Assembly (NCBI GenBank): GCA_905201685.1
Contig: CAJKOW010000006.1
Coordinates: 1-53,794 of the forward strand
Origin: an uncultured Bacteroides sp.
Lineage (GTDB): Bacteria; Bacteroidota; Bacteroidia; Bacteroidales; Bacteroidaceae
Length of the DNA: 53,794 nt
Direction of reading: 5' to 3'
Positions within the stretch are counted from its first letter, which is position 1. Every line of letters begins with the position of its first letter. The translations under genes and the position numbers were made by a program. Shown here piece by piece: positions 41,339 through 49,465 of the stretch. The notes beneath the pieces were generated by a model that made no database searches, had not been told where the DNA came from, and saw only the letters and a program-made list of their open reading frames with translations.

Positions 41339-41736
41339 GGGGTTGACTGGATTTGACAGCGGGCAGAAATGGTAGGTAAGCATGCAGTGCGTCGTCGATT
41401 GGCACTTAAATCTCAGTCCTCAAAATTTTATCTGGCGAAAACAATTACGCTCTCGCTGCTTAATCGAAGTACAGTAGATTGAAGCTTAATCCCGGTACAA
41501 GGTGCTGGGACGGGACATCACTCGGAAGCTGTTGCTCCGAAGCATTCCGGTCAAGTGGTGCAGTTACATCGGGGATAGTTTGCGGTGGCCTCGCACCGTG
41601 AATGAAGTTTTAGAGGATAAGGCAACGGTTGATGGCTTTGGTTCTGCCGTTGCACGAAAATTCAGGCAAAGATAAGCATGTAGAAAGCTTATGATTTCCT
41701 CGTTTGGACGAGGGTTCGATTCCCTCCAGCTCCACA
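41339..41736 (+). ncRNA. ssrA: tmRNA (transfer-messenger RNA)
   Basis: The 5' end GGGGTTGACTGGATTTGACAG and 3' end GGTTCGATTCCCTCCAGCTCC are the tRNA-like half-molecules. GGGGTTG pairs with CAGCTCC as the acceptor stem, and the T-loop is GGTTCGATTCC. The messenger part at 41434-41463 encodes the tag GENNYALAA followed by TAA. The molecule rescues stalled ribosomes with SmpB and marks incomplete proteins for degradation by the ALAA end. The full CCA is not encoded (the genome reads ACA-T), so the tail is completed after transcription. Exact ends are approximate by a few bases. Confidence 0.95.
41434..41463 (+). other. tmRNA proteolysis-tag reading frame
   Basis: GGC GAA AAC AAT TAC GCT CTC GCT GCT TAA encodes Gly-Glu-Asn-Asn-Tyr-Ala-Leu-Ala-Ala and stop. 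The Leu-Ala-Ala end is the usual ClpXP-type degron. Confidence 0.93.
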
Positions 41737-41748
41737 TGAACAAAAGAA

Positions 41749-41775
41749 GTCGCTGAAGTATCAGCGGCTTTTTTT
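41749..41775 (+). terminator. Terminator of ssrA
   Basis: GTCGCTGA, loop AGTA, TCAGCGGC (one G-U pair), then seven T, starting 13 bases after the tmRNA. Confidence 0.85.
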
Positions 41776-41904
41776 GTTGGTTGCCGGCCGATGGGGAGGG
41801 ACGTTGCGGTGATGAATGCTTTTCCAAAAGATTTTCCGGATAGAAAGTTGCGCTGCTTGAGGGAAAATGTTACTTTTGTTAAATAATCTCTATCGGCCTT
41901 ATTT

Positions 41905-42948
41905 ATGAAACCTTTGGAACTCTTTTTTATTCTGTGGCTGCTGGTGATGCTGGCCGGATGCCGCGATGCCGGGAAGACGGTATCGGATGCGCCGGAAGCG
42001 TACATGCCGGACGTTACGACTTCGGAGATTGTGGATACTGTGACGACACAAACTTCTTCCCTGGATGATAAACTGCTGACGGCCGATGAGGTCAGTCTGA
42101 CCAAGGAACTGCTGTACGATAAATATACGTTGGATGATACCTATCCTTATCAGGACACGGTGCGTTCGTTCAAGTGGGACGTCATCCGCAATTGCTTGGC
42201 TTATATCGAAAACATGCAGCGCGGGCAGGAGCGCTGGGTGGTGCTTCAGAATTACAAGAACATGAACCGTGAGGCTCCTTTGGTGCGCAGGTTCGTACGC
42301 AATGCCTACAAGCGGGTGGCCGATACGTTGGGAGTGGAGCGTTATCAGTCCGTGCCGATGTATTTGCCGGGTGATACGCTGGTGCCCGAACGCTATGGGC
42401 GCGACGGAACGCTGGCCTACCTGCGGGGGCAGGTAGGCAGTTTCTGCAGGGTCTATCCGGTGACGTGGGAGGAGGAATGGCTGGTGCCCGAACGCTATCT
42501 GAAACAGCTGAGCGACAGTACAATTTTCAATCACGTTGTCTTCGTCGACCGCCTCGACCAGAACATTACAACCCTGGAGCGTACCGCCCCGGGCGAATGG
42601 GCCATCCGCAGCATGAATCCGGCAACTACCGGCCGCCATGCTCCGCCTTATGCGCAGGAAACACCCTTGGGCATGTATCTGCTGCAGCAGAAAAAGCAGA
42701 AGATGGTGTTTCTGAAAGACGGCTCCTCGGCAACGGGCGGCTATGCACCTTATGCCAGCCGTTTCACAAACGGTGCCTATATCCACGGCGTACCCGTCAA
42801 CGTGCCACGGACGGCCATGATAGAGTACAGCTGGTCGTTGGGGACCATCCCCCGCTCGCACATGTGTGTGCGCAATGCCACGTCGCATTCGAAGTTTGTC
42901 TACGATTGGGCGCCGACCGAGAAATCACTGATTGTTGTCATCGAGTAG
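41905..42948 (+). CDS. L,D-transpeptidase lipoprotein (YkuD domain)
   Basis: A 347-residue lipoprotein (signal ending VMLAGC, Cys19). The middle region (residues about 75-200) is helical with the pattern NCLAYIENMQRGQERWVVL. The C-terminal YkuD domain carries His294 in YIHGVPVN and the catalytic segment SLGTIPRSHMCVRN, with His319 and Cys321, then SKFVYDW. It would form 3-3 cross-links in peptidoglycan or attach proteins to it. The residue before the catalytic Cys is Met where most YkuD enzymes have Gly (SHGC). A second transpeptidase of a different subfamily follows 271 bases downstream, after a palindrome array. Confidence 0.88.
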   Translation: MKPLELFFILWLLVMLAGCRDAGKTVSDAPEAYMPDVTTSEIVDTVTTQTSSLDDKLLTADEVSLTKELLYDKYTLDDTYPYQDTVRSFKWDVIRNCLAYIENMQRGQERWVVLQNYKNMNREAPLVRRFVRNAYKRVADTLGVERYQSVPMYLPGDTLVPERYGRDGTLAYLRGQVGSFCRVYPVTWEEEWLVPERYLKQLSDSTIFNHVVFVDRLDQNITTLERTAPGEWAIRSMNPATTGRHAPPYAQETPLGMYLLQQKKQKMVFLKDGSSATGGYAPYASRFTNGAYIHGVPVNVPRTAMIEYSWSLGTIPRSHMCVRNATSHSKFVYDWAPTEKSLIVVIE

Positions 42949-43007
42949 AGTTGCATCTGGCTTCCTTCTCAGGCAGGGAAGGGGATGAAATGTATAGCCT
43001 TTGGGTG

Positions 43008-43073
43008 CAATCATCCCGGATGATTCCTACAATCAACGGGGATGATTCATACAATCATCCGGGATGATTGGTG
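43008..43073. repeat. Three 22-bp palindromic units
   Basis: Units at 43008-43029, 43030-43051 and 43052-43073 contain AATCATCCCGGATGATT, AATCAACGGGGATGATT and AATCATCCGGGATGATT. The first and third are perfect dyads about an odd centre. Flanking bases (CCTA, CATA, GGTG) act as spacers. The array lies 60 bases after the stop codon of the first transpeptidase gene. Confidence 0.85.
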
Positions 43074-43170
43074 TCTCCCTCCTTATATCGGTGCGGCAAA
43101 GGCTGTGAAGAACAGGGGGAAACTTGTATTATTTAACTTTATGCGTAGTGAACGTATGGCAGAAAAGCAG

Positions 43171-43178
43171 TAATTTTG
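43171..43178 (+). promoter_or_regulatory. -7 element of the second transpeptidase gene
   Basis: TAATTTTG fits TAnnTTTG, about 42-45 bases before the GTG/TTG start. No clear -33. Confidence 0.42.
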
Positions 43179-43219
43179 CGCAGTTTTTTTAGGGTAATCG
43201 AAAAGAATCGTATCGTATT

Positions 43220-43903
43220 GTGTTGAATAATAGGTTATTGTTGTTGATTGTTTTTCTGTGTCTGCCGCATGTGACTTGGGTGGAAGACAGAGAATGCATG
43301 CCTTCGCTTTCCGTCTCCGAGGGGATGGGGTGCGCAGCCCTGTATCGTTCGATGGACTTGGAAGGGGTTGTCGGCTGGGAGGCTTTCAGGCAGGCAGTAA
43401 CCGGATATTATAAGGTGGCAGGACGCAAGCGCGACGTGCTGACGCTGATAGACTTTTCGCAACCATCGACCCGTGAGCGGCTTTTCGTATTCGACATGAA
43501 GGAACGTAAGATGCTGTTCTCGTCTCTGGTGGCTCACGGAAAGAATAGCGGAGAGATGTACGCCACTTCTTTTTCGAACGAAAACGGCTCACTGAAAAGT
43601 TCCTTAGGATTTTATCTGACCGAATCGACCTATCAGGGCAGCAATGGTTATTCGCTGATTCTGAACGGACTGGAGAAGGGCATCAACGACCACGCCCGCG
43701 AGCGTGCCATCGTGATGCACGGTGCCGACTATGCCGACCCTTCCGTCATCAGCGGTGGGCGGCGCCTGGGGCGCAGTTTCGGATGTCCGGCCGTTCCCCG
43801 TGCCCTTTCACGCCCCATTATCGACGCTATCAAGGGAGGGAGTGTGATGTTTATATACGCTGAAACGCCCGATTATCTGGCGCAAAGCAGTTTTTTCAGT
43901 TGA
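43220..43903 (+). CDS. Murein L,D-transpeptidase, YkuD_2-type
   Basis: A 227-residue protein with an N-terminal hydrophobic signal (LLLLIVFLCLPHVTW). The catalytic domain has FSQPSTRERLFVFDMKERK, SLGFYLTESTYQGSNGYSL, RAIVMHGADYADPSVI and LGRSFGCPAVP, with catalytic Cys189 and the active-site His in MHGA. This GRSxGCPA form marks the YkuD_2 branch common in Bacteroidetes. No ATG fits; GTG at 43220 or TTG at 43223 is used. The MATE exporter gene starts 12 bases after its stop codon, so the two are probably cotranscribed. Confidence 0.9.
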   Translation: MLNNRLLLLIVFLCLPHVTWVEDRECMPSLSVSEGMGCAALYRSMDLEGVVGWEAFRQAVTGYYKVAGRKRDVLTLIDFSQPSTRERLFVFDMKERKMLFSSLVAHGKNSGEMYATSFSNENGSLKSSLGFYLTESTYQGSNGYSLILNGLEKGINDHARERAIVMHGADYADPSVISGGRRLGRSFGCPAVPRALSRPIIDAIKGGSVMFIYAETPDYLAQSSFFS

Positions 43904-43915
43904 AAGGAAACCAAT

Positions 43916-45256
43916 ATGGCAAGCATTAAAGCAATGACGGAAGGCCGTTCCCTTCCATTGATATTTAATTTTGCTTTACCTCTTCTTTTAGGCAATCTGC
44001 TCCAGCAGACTTATTCGCTGGTAGATGCGGCCATTGTCGGACGCTTCTTGGGCATTGATGCGCTGGCATCGGTGGGCGCCAGCACGTCGGTCGTCTTTCT
44101 TATTCTGGGTTTTTGCAACGGATGTTGTGGCGGCTTCGGCATTCCCATCGCCCAGAAGTTCGGTGCATGCGACTATACGACGATGCGCCGTTATGTGTTC
44201 GTCAGTCTGCAGTTGGCAGCGGTGATGTCGGTTGTGATAGCCGTAGTTACCAGTCTGCTGTGCGGCAATATCCTGCACTGGATGCGTACGCCGGACAATA
44301 TCTTCGAGGGAGCATACCGCTATCTGCTGTTCACTTTTATCGGTGTGCCCTGTACGTTCTTCTACAATCTGCTGTCCAGCATCATCCGTGCCTTGGGCGA
44401 CAGTAAGACCCCGTTCTGGTTCCTGTTGCTTTCGACGGTGTTGAACATTGTGCTCGACCTTTTCTGCATCCTCGTCCTGGGGTGGGGAGTAGCCGGCGCG
44501 GCCATTGCCACGCTGGTGTCGCAGGCAGTTTCGGCTGTCCTTTGCTACTTCTATATGGTGAAGAAGTTCGATATTCTTCGTACGACGCCTGCCGAACGTA
44601 AGTACGATGCTTCGTTGGCCCGCCGGCTGATGTATATCGGGGTGCCGATGGGACTTCAGTTCTCGATAACGGCCATTGGCAGTATCATGTTGCAGAGTGC
44701 CAACAATGCGCTGGGAACCGCCTGTGTGGCTGCTTTTACGGCTGCCATGCGCATCAAGATGTTCTTCATGTGCCCGTTTGAAAGTCTCGGCATAGCCATG
44801 GCTACGTATTCGGGACAGAATTACGGTGCGGGTAAGCCTGAACGTGTCTGGCAAGGGGTGAAGTCGAGTGCGTTGATGATGATGATCTATTGGGCCTTTA
44901 CCTTCGTGGTACTGATGACCAGTGCACGTACGATTGCCTTGCTGTTTGTCGATGCTTCCGAGACCGAGATTCTGAAGGATACGGCCCTGTTCCTGCATGT
45001 TTCGGTATCGTTCTTTCCCGTATTGGGCCTGCTCTGCATCCTGCGCTACACCATTCAGGGAGTCGGATATACCAGTCTGGCCATGCTTTCCGGTGTGTCC
45101 GAGATGATAGCCAGAATCCTGGTCAGTGTGTTTGCCGTACCGGTATTCGGTTATTTGGCCGTCTGCTTTGGCGACCCTACAGCGTGGGTATTCGCGGATG
45201 CTTTCCTTATTCCGGCCTTCATTTACGTGTATCACCGGATGAAGCGTAAGGCATAG
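43916..45256 (+). CDS. MATE family efflux transporter
   Basis: A 446-residue membrane protein with 12 hydrophobic segments in two related halves. It starts LPLIFNFALPLLLGNLLQQTYSLVDAAIVGRFLGIDALASVGAS, the typical MATE N terminus, with GFGIPIAQKFGACD. The second half has GVPMGLQFSITAIGSIMLQ and MATYSGQNYGAGKPERV. It exports cationic or amphipathic compounds using Na+ or H+ gradients. It lies 12 bases after the YkuD_2 gene. Substrate unknown. Confidence 0.95.
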   Translation: MASIKAMTEGRSLPLIFNFALPLLLGNLLQQTYSLVDAAIVGRFLGIDALASVGASTSVVFLILGFCNGCCGGFGIPIAQKFGACDYTTMRRYVFVSLQLAAVMSVVIAVVTSLLCGNILHWMRTPDNIFEGAYRYLLFTFIGVPCTFFYNLLSSIIRALGDSKTPFWFLLLSTVLNIVLDLFCILVLGWGVAGAAIATLVSQAVSAVLCYFYMVKKFDILRTTPAERKYDASLARRLMYIGVPMGLQFSITAIGSIMLQSANNALGTACVAAFTAAMRIKMFFMCPFESLGIAMATYSGQNYGAGKPERVWQGVKSSALMMMIYWAFTFVVLMTSARTIALLFVDASETEILKDTALFLHVSVSFFPVLGLLCILRYTIQGVGYTSLAMLSGVSEMIARILVSVFAVPVFGYLAVCFGDPTAWVFADAFLIPAFIYVYHRMKRKA

Positions 45257-45579
45257 AGTTCCGGCAATCCGTCGGAAGATTTTATCTCTTCCATGCCGGG
45301 ATGTTCTTGTATTTATAGGGGCAGATTGGGCACTTACCTTTTACTGTAAAATGACTCAATTTGCCGGCTTCCGGTTAAGTTTATAAACATTTCTCTTGCA
45401 TAATTCAATTAATTTAGCCAACTTGCATGAACGATTTGCTTGGAAAGGAGTCCGATGGGCTGTGGTATTTGTACTAACGGCTTCATCCTCAACCATATGC
45501 AAAGCGTTTGAGCGTGTATTTTGTTTTTCAGATTCCGTAATGGATCTAAGAAATATTTATTCCTTAAAATTAATAATTT
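45257..45579. other. Intergenic stretch before the GH43-like gene
   Basis: A weak hairpin (TTCCG / CGGAA, then GATTTT) at about 45260-45280 may end the MATE transcript. Past that there is AT-rich DNA with no supported gene. A TATTTTG near 45520 is one base short of the -7 consensus. No array of the 22-23 bp type was found. Confidence 0.4.
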
Positions 45580-47688
45580 ATGAAAATGAAGAGAAGTGTA
45601 CGAAAAAGATGGCCGAACACCTTTTTGTATGTAGCTGCACTTTCGTTGGCAGCAAGTGGGTGGGCCTTTTCGTCCAAAGGAAATGATGCCGGGGAGGCAA
45701 AAGAGAAGCCAGTGTTCGAAAGTATCGGAAATCCTTATCTCCCTTTGTGGGAACACATTCCGGATGGCGAACCGCGTGTGTTTGAAGATCCTGATAATCC
45801 GGGCAAGTATCGGGTTTATATTATCGGATCGCACGATCTGCGTCTTGACAGCTATTGCGGCCCCGACATCCATGCATGGTCCGCACCGGTGGAGGACTTG
45901 CAGAACTGGCGTGACGAGGGTCCGATTTTTACGTATAACATCGACGGACAATGGGACGTGATGTACGCTCCCGACCTGGTAGAAGTGAACCGTCGGGATG
46001 GTACCCGCGAGTACTACCTGTATCCGCATAGCCGTGGCCCGTTCCGCGAGGCAATGGTTGCAAAGAGCACTCGTCCGGACGGACCGTTTACTCCGGTGAA
46101 TGTGACCGAAGACGGTCGGAAGGCATTGCCGGGCAGTATCATGGGCTTTGACCCTTCGGTTTATGTAGAGCAGATCACCGACCCGAACGATCCGGATTAC
46201 GAAATCGGCTTCCGTGCCTACGGCTTCTGGGGATTCCAGCGTTCGTCGGCTGCCGAGTTGGACCAGAACACCATGTATTCGGTACGTCCCGGTAAGGAGG
46301 TGATTCCGTTTAATATGCCGGCAGGACGTCGGTATGGCGTAGTTCGCGATCCGGCCGATGCCGTTTATCCTAACGTCTATCCGGGACAGGATTTGGGGGC
46401 TTTCAACTTCTTCGAAGCTTCCTCCATCCGTAAAGTAGGAAATAAGTATGTATCGGTTTACAGTGGTTACTCCGGTCCCGACTATGGTATGGGAAGCAGT
46501 AACTCCACTCTGCGTTATGCTTATGGTGACACTCCGCTCGGACCGTGGAAAATCGGTGGCGTCGTTGTAGACTCGCGTGGTCCGGAAGTAAGCGAGGACG
46601 GTAAGTCACTGGTATCTACCAATGGCGGACACAATACGCACGGCAGTATCGAGGAAATCAACGGTCAGTGGTATGTATTCTATCACCGTCCGCCCCGTAA
46701 CTTCGGTTTTGCGCGTCAGGCTGTAGTGGCTCCCATCAAGGTAGAGTGGGACGAGAAACCGGTATCCGAAGGCGGTAAAGTGACCATTACCGGTTACGAC
46801 GCTTATGCCGACGACCATAAGTGGACAGCCAAAGACAGCAACGGCCACGAATATACTGGAGCGGAAGTTACCTCCGAGGGATTCCACATCTTCGGTCTCG
46901 ATCCGTATCGTTATTACTCGGCCGGTTATGCCTGTTATCTGTCCGATACCGGCGTTCAGCAGGATTCCTGGGACGTATGGGACAACCACATGCCGATAAC
47001 AGGAGTACGCAACGGTGTCATCATCGGCTATAAGTACTTTGGTTTTGGCGGACTGGATAAGAACAAGAACGGCATCAAGGCTTTCGAAGGCACGAAGCCC
47101 GGAAACGGTACGGTGTTCAACCTCTTCATCACTCCGCGTACCGACAAGGCATTCAAGGTAAATGTATGGCTGGATGCTCCGTGGGACAATGCCGTATGGA
47201 AAGGCAAGAGGATTGGCGTGATCGAAGTTCCGGCAGGTGCTGCACAGAAAGAAACCAAGTTCACGCTGAATGTGGCTGATGTGGTAGATCATCTGGATAA
47301 GAAACATGCCATCTATCTGGTGGCCGAGGGCGAAGGCCAGGCTCCGCTGTTCGATATGTCCGGTTTGGGATTCAGCTCGGCCAAGCATCCGATTGTCCGT
47401 CCGGTAGTACCCGAAGTGACGGTGAAGGTAGGGGGCGAAGTAATCGAACTGCCCAAGACGCCGGTACGCTCGACAAACGAAAACGGTATTGCCGACTATT
47501 CGCACTACGAGGTAGTCTACGAAGTTGCCGCAGCTGGCAAGGCGTTCCCCAAAGTTACTGCCAAGGCATCGAATAAGAAAGTTGATATCAAGATCGACCA
47601 GGCCAAGGCAGACGAAGGCTTTGCTACCGTAACATGCCGTTATAACGGTATGCCTAAGATCTATAAGATTATTTTCAAGTCGAAATAA
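45580..47688 (+). CDS. GH43-like secreted glycosidase
   Basis: A 702-residue secreted protein with an N-terminal hydrophobic segment (TFLYVAALSLAASGWAF). Residues about 50-400 show a five-bladed beta-propeller of the GH43/GH117 type: IPDGEPRVFEDPDNPGKYRVY, MYAPDLVEVNRRDG, IMGFDPSVYVEQI, NFFEASSIRKVGNKYVSVY with the likely catalytic Glu, and NGGHNTHGSIEEINGQWYVFYHR. The Asp expected in the first blade is not obvious (GEPR instead of DPR). Residues about 415-560 form a carbohydrate-binding-like beta-sandwich (GLDPYRYYSAGYACYL, YKYFGFGGLDKNKNG), and the tail is Ig-like. Probable action is on arabinose-, xylose- or galactose-containing side chains; substrate not determinable. A terminator follows. 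Confidence 0.78.
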   Translation: MKMKRSVRKRWPNTFLYVAALSLAASGWAFSSKGNDAGEAKEKPVFESIGNPYLPLWEHIPDGEPRVFEDPDNPGKYRVYIIGSHDLRLDSYCGPDIHAWSAPVEDLQNWRDEGPIFTYNIDGQWDVMYAPDLVEVNRRDGTREYYLYPHSRGPFREAMVAKSTRPDGPFTPVNVTEDGRKALPGSIMGFDPSVYVEQITDPNDPDYEIGFRAYGFWGFQRSSAAELDQNTMYSVRPGKEVIPFNMPAGRRYGVVRDPADAVYPNVYPGQDLGAFNFFEASSIRKVGNKYVSVYSGYSGPDYGMGSSNSTLRYAYGDTPLGPWKIGGVVVDSRGPEVSEDGKSLVSTNGGHNTHGSIEEINGQWYVFYHRPPRNFGFARQAVVAPIKVEWDEKPVSEGGKVTITGYDAYADDHKWTAKDSNGHEYTGAEVTSEGFHIFGLDPYRYYSAGYACYLSDTGVQQDSWDVWDNHMPITGVRNGVIIGYKYFGFGGLDKNKNGIKAFEGTKPGNGTVFNLFITPRTDKAFKVNVWLDAPWDNAVWKGKRIGVIEVPAGAAQKETKFTLNVADVVDHLDKKHAIYLVAEGEGQAPLFDMSGLGFSSAKHPIVRPVVPEVTVKVGGEVIELPKTPVRSTNENGIADYSHYEVVYEVAAAGKAFPKVTAKASNKKVDIKIDQAKADEGFATVTCRYNGMPKIYKIIFKSK

Positions 47689-47699
47689 TCGGTTATAAA

Positions 47700-47752
47700 C
47701 TTCCTGTCCGCTCTTCACATGCATCCGGAGACGGGCAGGAAGTTCTTTTTTT
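47700..47752 (+). terminator. Terminator of the GH43-like gene
   Basis: CTTCCTGTCCG at 47700-47710 pairs with CGGGCAGGAAG at 47732-47742 (one G-U pair), followed by TTC and seven T. Confidence 0.75.
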
Positions 47753-47824
47753 ATCCTTTCATTTTTTTCTCATCCCCTCCGTTGTATTTGACTTCCGTCA
47801 TTCCTTTATTTCGTAAAAGTGCAC

Positions 47825-47832
47825 TATATTTG
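47825..47832 (+). promoter_or_regulatory. -7 element of dinB
   Basis: TATATTTG fits TAnnTTTG. The implied start near 47839 excludes the longer frame beginning at 47841 and supports ATG 47865. Confidence 0.5.
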
Positions 47833-47864
47833 TCCTTGCCTTGCCGAAAAAAGGAAAGCTGACA

Positions 47865-48950
47865 ATGGAACGTAAGATCATACACATCGACATGGATGCC
47901 TTCTATGCATCCGTAGAGCAGCGCGACCATCCCGAGTTGCGGGGCAAACCTATTGCCGTAGGTCGTGCCGAAGAGCGGGGAGTAGTGGCTACGGCCAGTT
48001 ACGAGGCTCGCCGCTATGGAGTGCGGTCGGCCATGTCGTCGCAGAAGGCCAAACGTTTGTGCCCTTCCCTGATTTTCATTCCCGGCAGGATGGACGTGTA
48101 CAAGGCAGTGTCGCGTCAGATACACGAGATATTCCATGAATATACCGACCTGATAGAACCTCTTTCGCTGGATGAGGCTTTCCTGGATGTCACCCATAAC
48201 AAGCCGGGCATGGAACTGGCTGTCGACATAGCCCGCGAGATAAAGCAGAAGATACGCGACCAACTGAATCTGGTGGCCTCAGCCGGTGTTTCCTACAATA
48301 AATTTCTGGCCAAGATTGCTTCCGACTATCGCAAACCCGACGGACTGTGCACCATTCATCCCGACCAGGCACTCGACTTCATTGCCCGTTTGCCTATCGA
48401 AAGTTTCTGGGGAGTAGGGCCTGTCACAGCCAAGAAGATGCACCTGCTGGGCATACACAACGGCGAACAGCTTCGTACCCGTTCGCTTGCGATGCTGACG
48501 CATGAATTTGGCAAGATGGGGAACGTTTATTACGACTTTGCCCGAGGCATCGATTTGCGTCCTGTCGAGGCGGTGCGCATCCGTAAGTCGGTGGGTTGCG
48601 AGCATACGTTGGAGAAGGACATTTCCCGCCGTTCGTCGGTAATCATCGAACTGTATCATGTAGCGGTGGAACTGACAGGCAGGCTGGAGCGTCATAACTT
48701 CAAGGGGAATACGCTGACGTTGAAGATTAAGTTTCACGACTTCAGTCAGATAACCCGCAGCACGACCCGTCCGCAGGAACTTCATACGCTCGACGAGATT
48801 CTGCCATTGGCCAAGCAACTGCTGAAGGAAGTCGATTACGAGCAGCATCCCATCCGGCTCATCGGCCTTTCCATCTCCAATCCGCACGAGGAAGAGGCGA
48901 AGAAAGGAGTATGGGAGCAGCTCAGTTTCGAGTTCAGCGACTGGGAGTAA
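47865..48950 (+). CDS. dinB: DNA polymerase IV (Y-family)
   Basis: A 361-residue translesion polymerase. IIHIDMDAFYASVEQRD carries the first catalytic Asp (residue 9). YTDLIEPLSLDEAFLDVT carries the Asp-Glu pair. VASAGVSYNKFLAKIASDYRKPDG and SFWGVGPVTAKKMHLLGI are finger and HhH-containing thumb segments. The little finger is the C-terminal third (SVGCEHTLEKDI onward). No beta-clamp motif is obvious beyond the C-terminal QLSFEFSDWE, which may serve. It acts in error-prone bypass of DNA lesions. No SOS box was recognised upstream. Confidence 0.96.
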   Translation: MERKIIHIDMDAFYASVEQRDHPELRGKPIAVGRAEERGVVATASYEARRYGVRSAMSSQKAKRLCPSLIFIPGRMDVYKAVSRQIHEIFHEYTDLIEPLSLDEAFLDVTHNKPGMELAVDIAREIKQKIRDQLNLVASAGVSYNKFLAKIASDYRKPDGLCTIHPDQALDFIARLPIESFWGVGPVTAKKMHLLGIHNGEQLRTRSLAMLTHEFGKMGNVYYDFARGIDLRPVEAVRIRKSVGCEHTLEKDISRRSSVIIELYHVAVELTGRLERHNFKGNTLTLKIKFHDFSQITRSTTRPQELHTLDEILPLAKQLLKEVDYEQHPIRLIGLSISNPHEEEAKKGVWEQLSFEFSDWE

Positions 48951-49001
48951 GTGAAGGTCGGGGCGAGGTTGGTAGTTGTTACCTTCTCCTTGTGCAGGGA
49001 T

Positions 49002-49040
49002 AAAGAAAAAAGAGAATGTATCTTTTTGCGATACATCCTC
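49002..49040 (-). terminator. Terminator of the small-protein transcript
   Basis: On the minus strand GAGGATGTATC, a seven-base loop and GATACATTCTC are followed by TTTTTTC. This closes a leftward unit starting near 49314. Confidence 0.72.
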
Positions 49041-49120
49041 TTCACTCATTTTATTTAAAGGGTTGTTTATTTACATCTTATCAGGCTTGCGGAGGCAAGC
49101 GCTTTTACATTCAGTTCCGA

Positions 49121-49252
49121 TTACTGCTTGGCAAGCAGTTTCTGGAGTTTTCCACTAAGGGCTTGGCACATGGCACCGTTTCTCATCGACTGATAACGTT
49201 TGATACGGTACTGCAACATCATAATTTCATTTACGTCTTTTTTCATAATCAT
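49121..49252 (-). CDS. Conserved-looking small basic protein (43 residues)
   Basis: A short protein starting MIMKKDVNEIMMLQYRIKR and ending KLQKLLAKQ, basic and predicted helical. The frame is open further upstream to 49342, but a -7 element at 49321-49328 places the transcript start near 49314, so the shorter form from 49252 (or 49246) is preferred. It has its own promoter and its own intrinsic terminator, giving a leftward transcript of about 310 bases in the space between dinB and the LytTR gene. I do not recognise the family. The 3' untranslated part is about 80 bases. It could also be a small RNA with an accidental frame, though the composition looks like real coding. Confidence 0.6.
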   Translation of the reverse strand: MIMKKDVNEIMMLQYRIKRYQSMRNGAMCQALSGKLQKLLAKQ

Positions 49253-49320
49253 CTTCTTTTTGTGCTTCCCGCGTTTCGGAAAGCGGTTCTTACTTCTTTT
49301 TCTTTTCTCTAATAACACTG

Positions 49321-49328
49321 CAAAGATA
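49321..49328 (-). promoter_or_regulatory. -7 element of the small-protein transcript
   Basis: On the minus strand TATCTTTG fits TAnnTTTG. No clear -33. It points into the 43-residue frame. Confidence 0.5.
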
Positions 49329-49465
49329 CAAATTGTTCGCAAGGTATATGTTGTAGAACATAAAAATAATGCTTGTATATTCTATTTTCTTTTGAAGAAA
49401 CCCTGTTTTGCTATCCGGATATTACAAATATATTGTATATCTTTGCCCGTCTTATATAAAAAGCA

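Noticed and set aside
43988..45235. A 415-codon minus-strand open frame opposite the MATE gene
   Set aside because: The residues are a His/Gln/Arg-rich mix typical of antisense reading of membrane-protein codons, with no domain.
46606..47724. A 372-codon minus-strand open frame opposite the GH43-like gene
   Set aside because: It is a shadow frame. The plus strand carries ordered propeller motifs.
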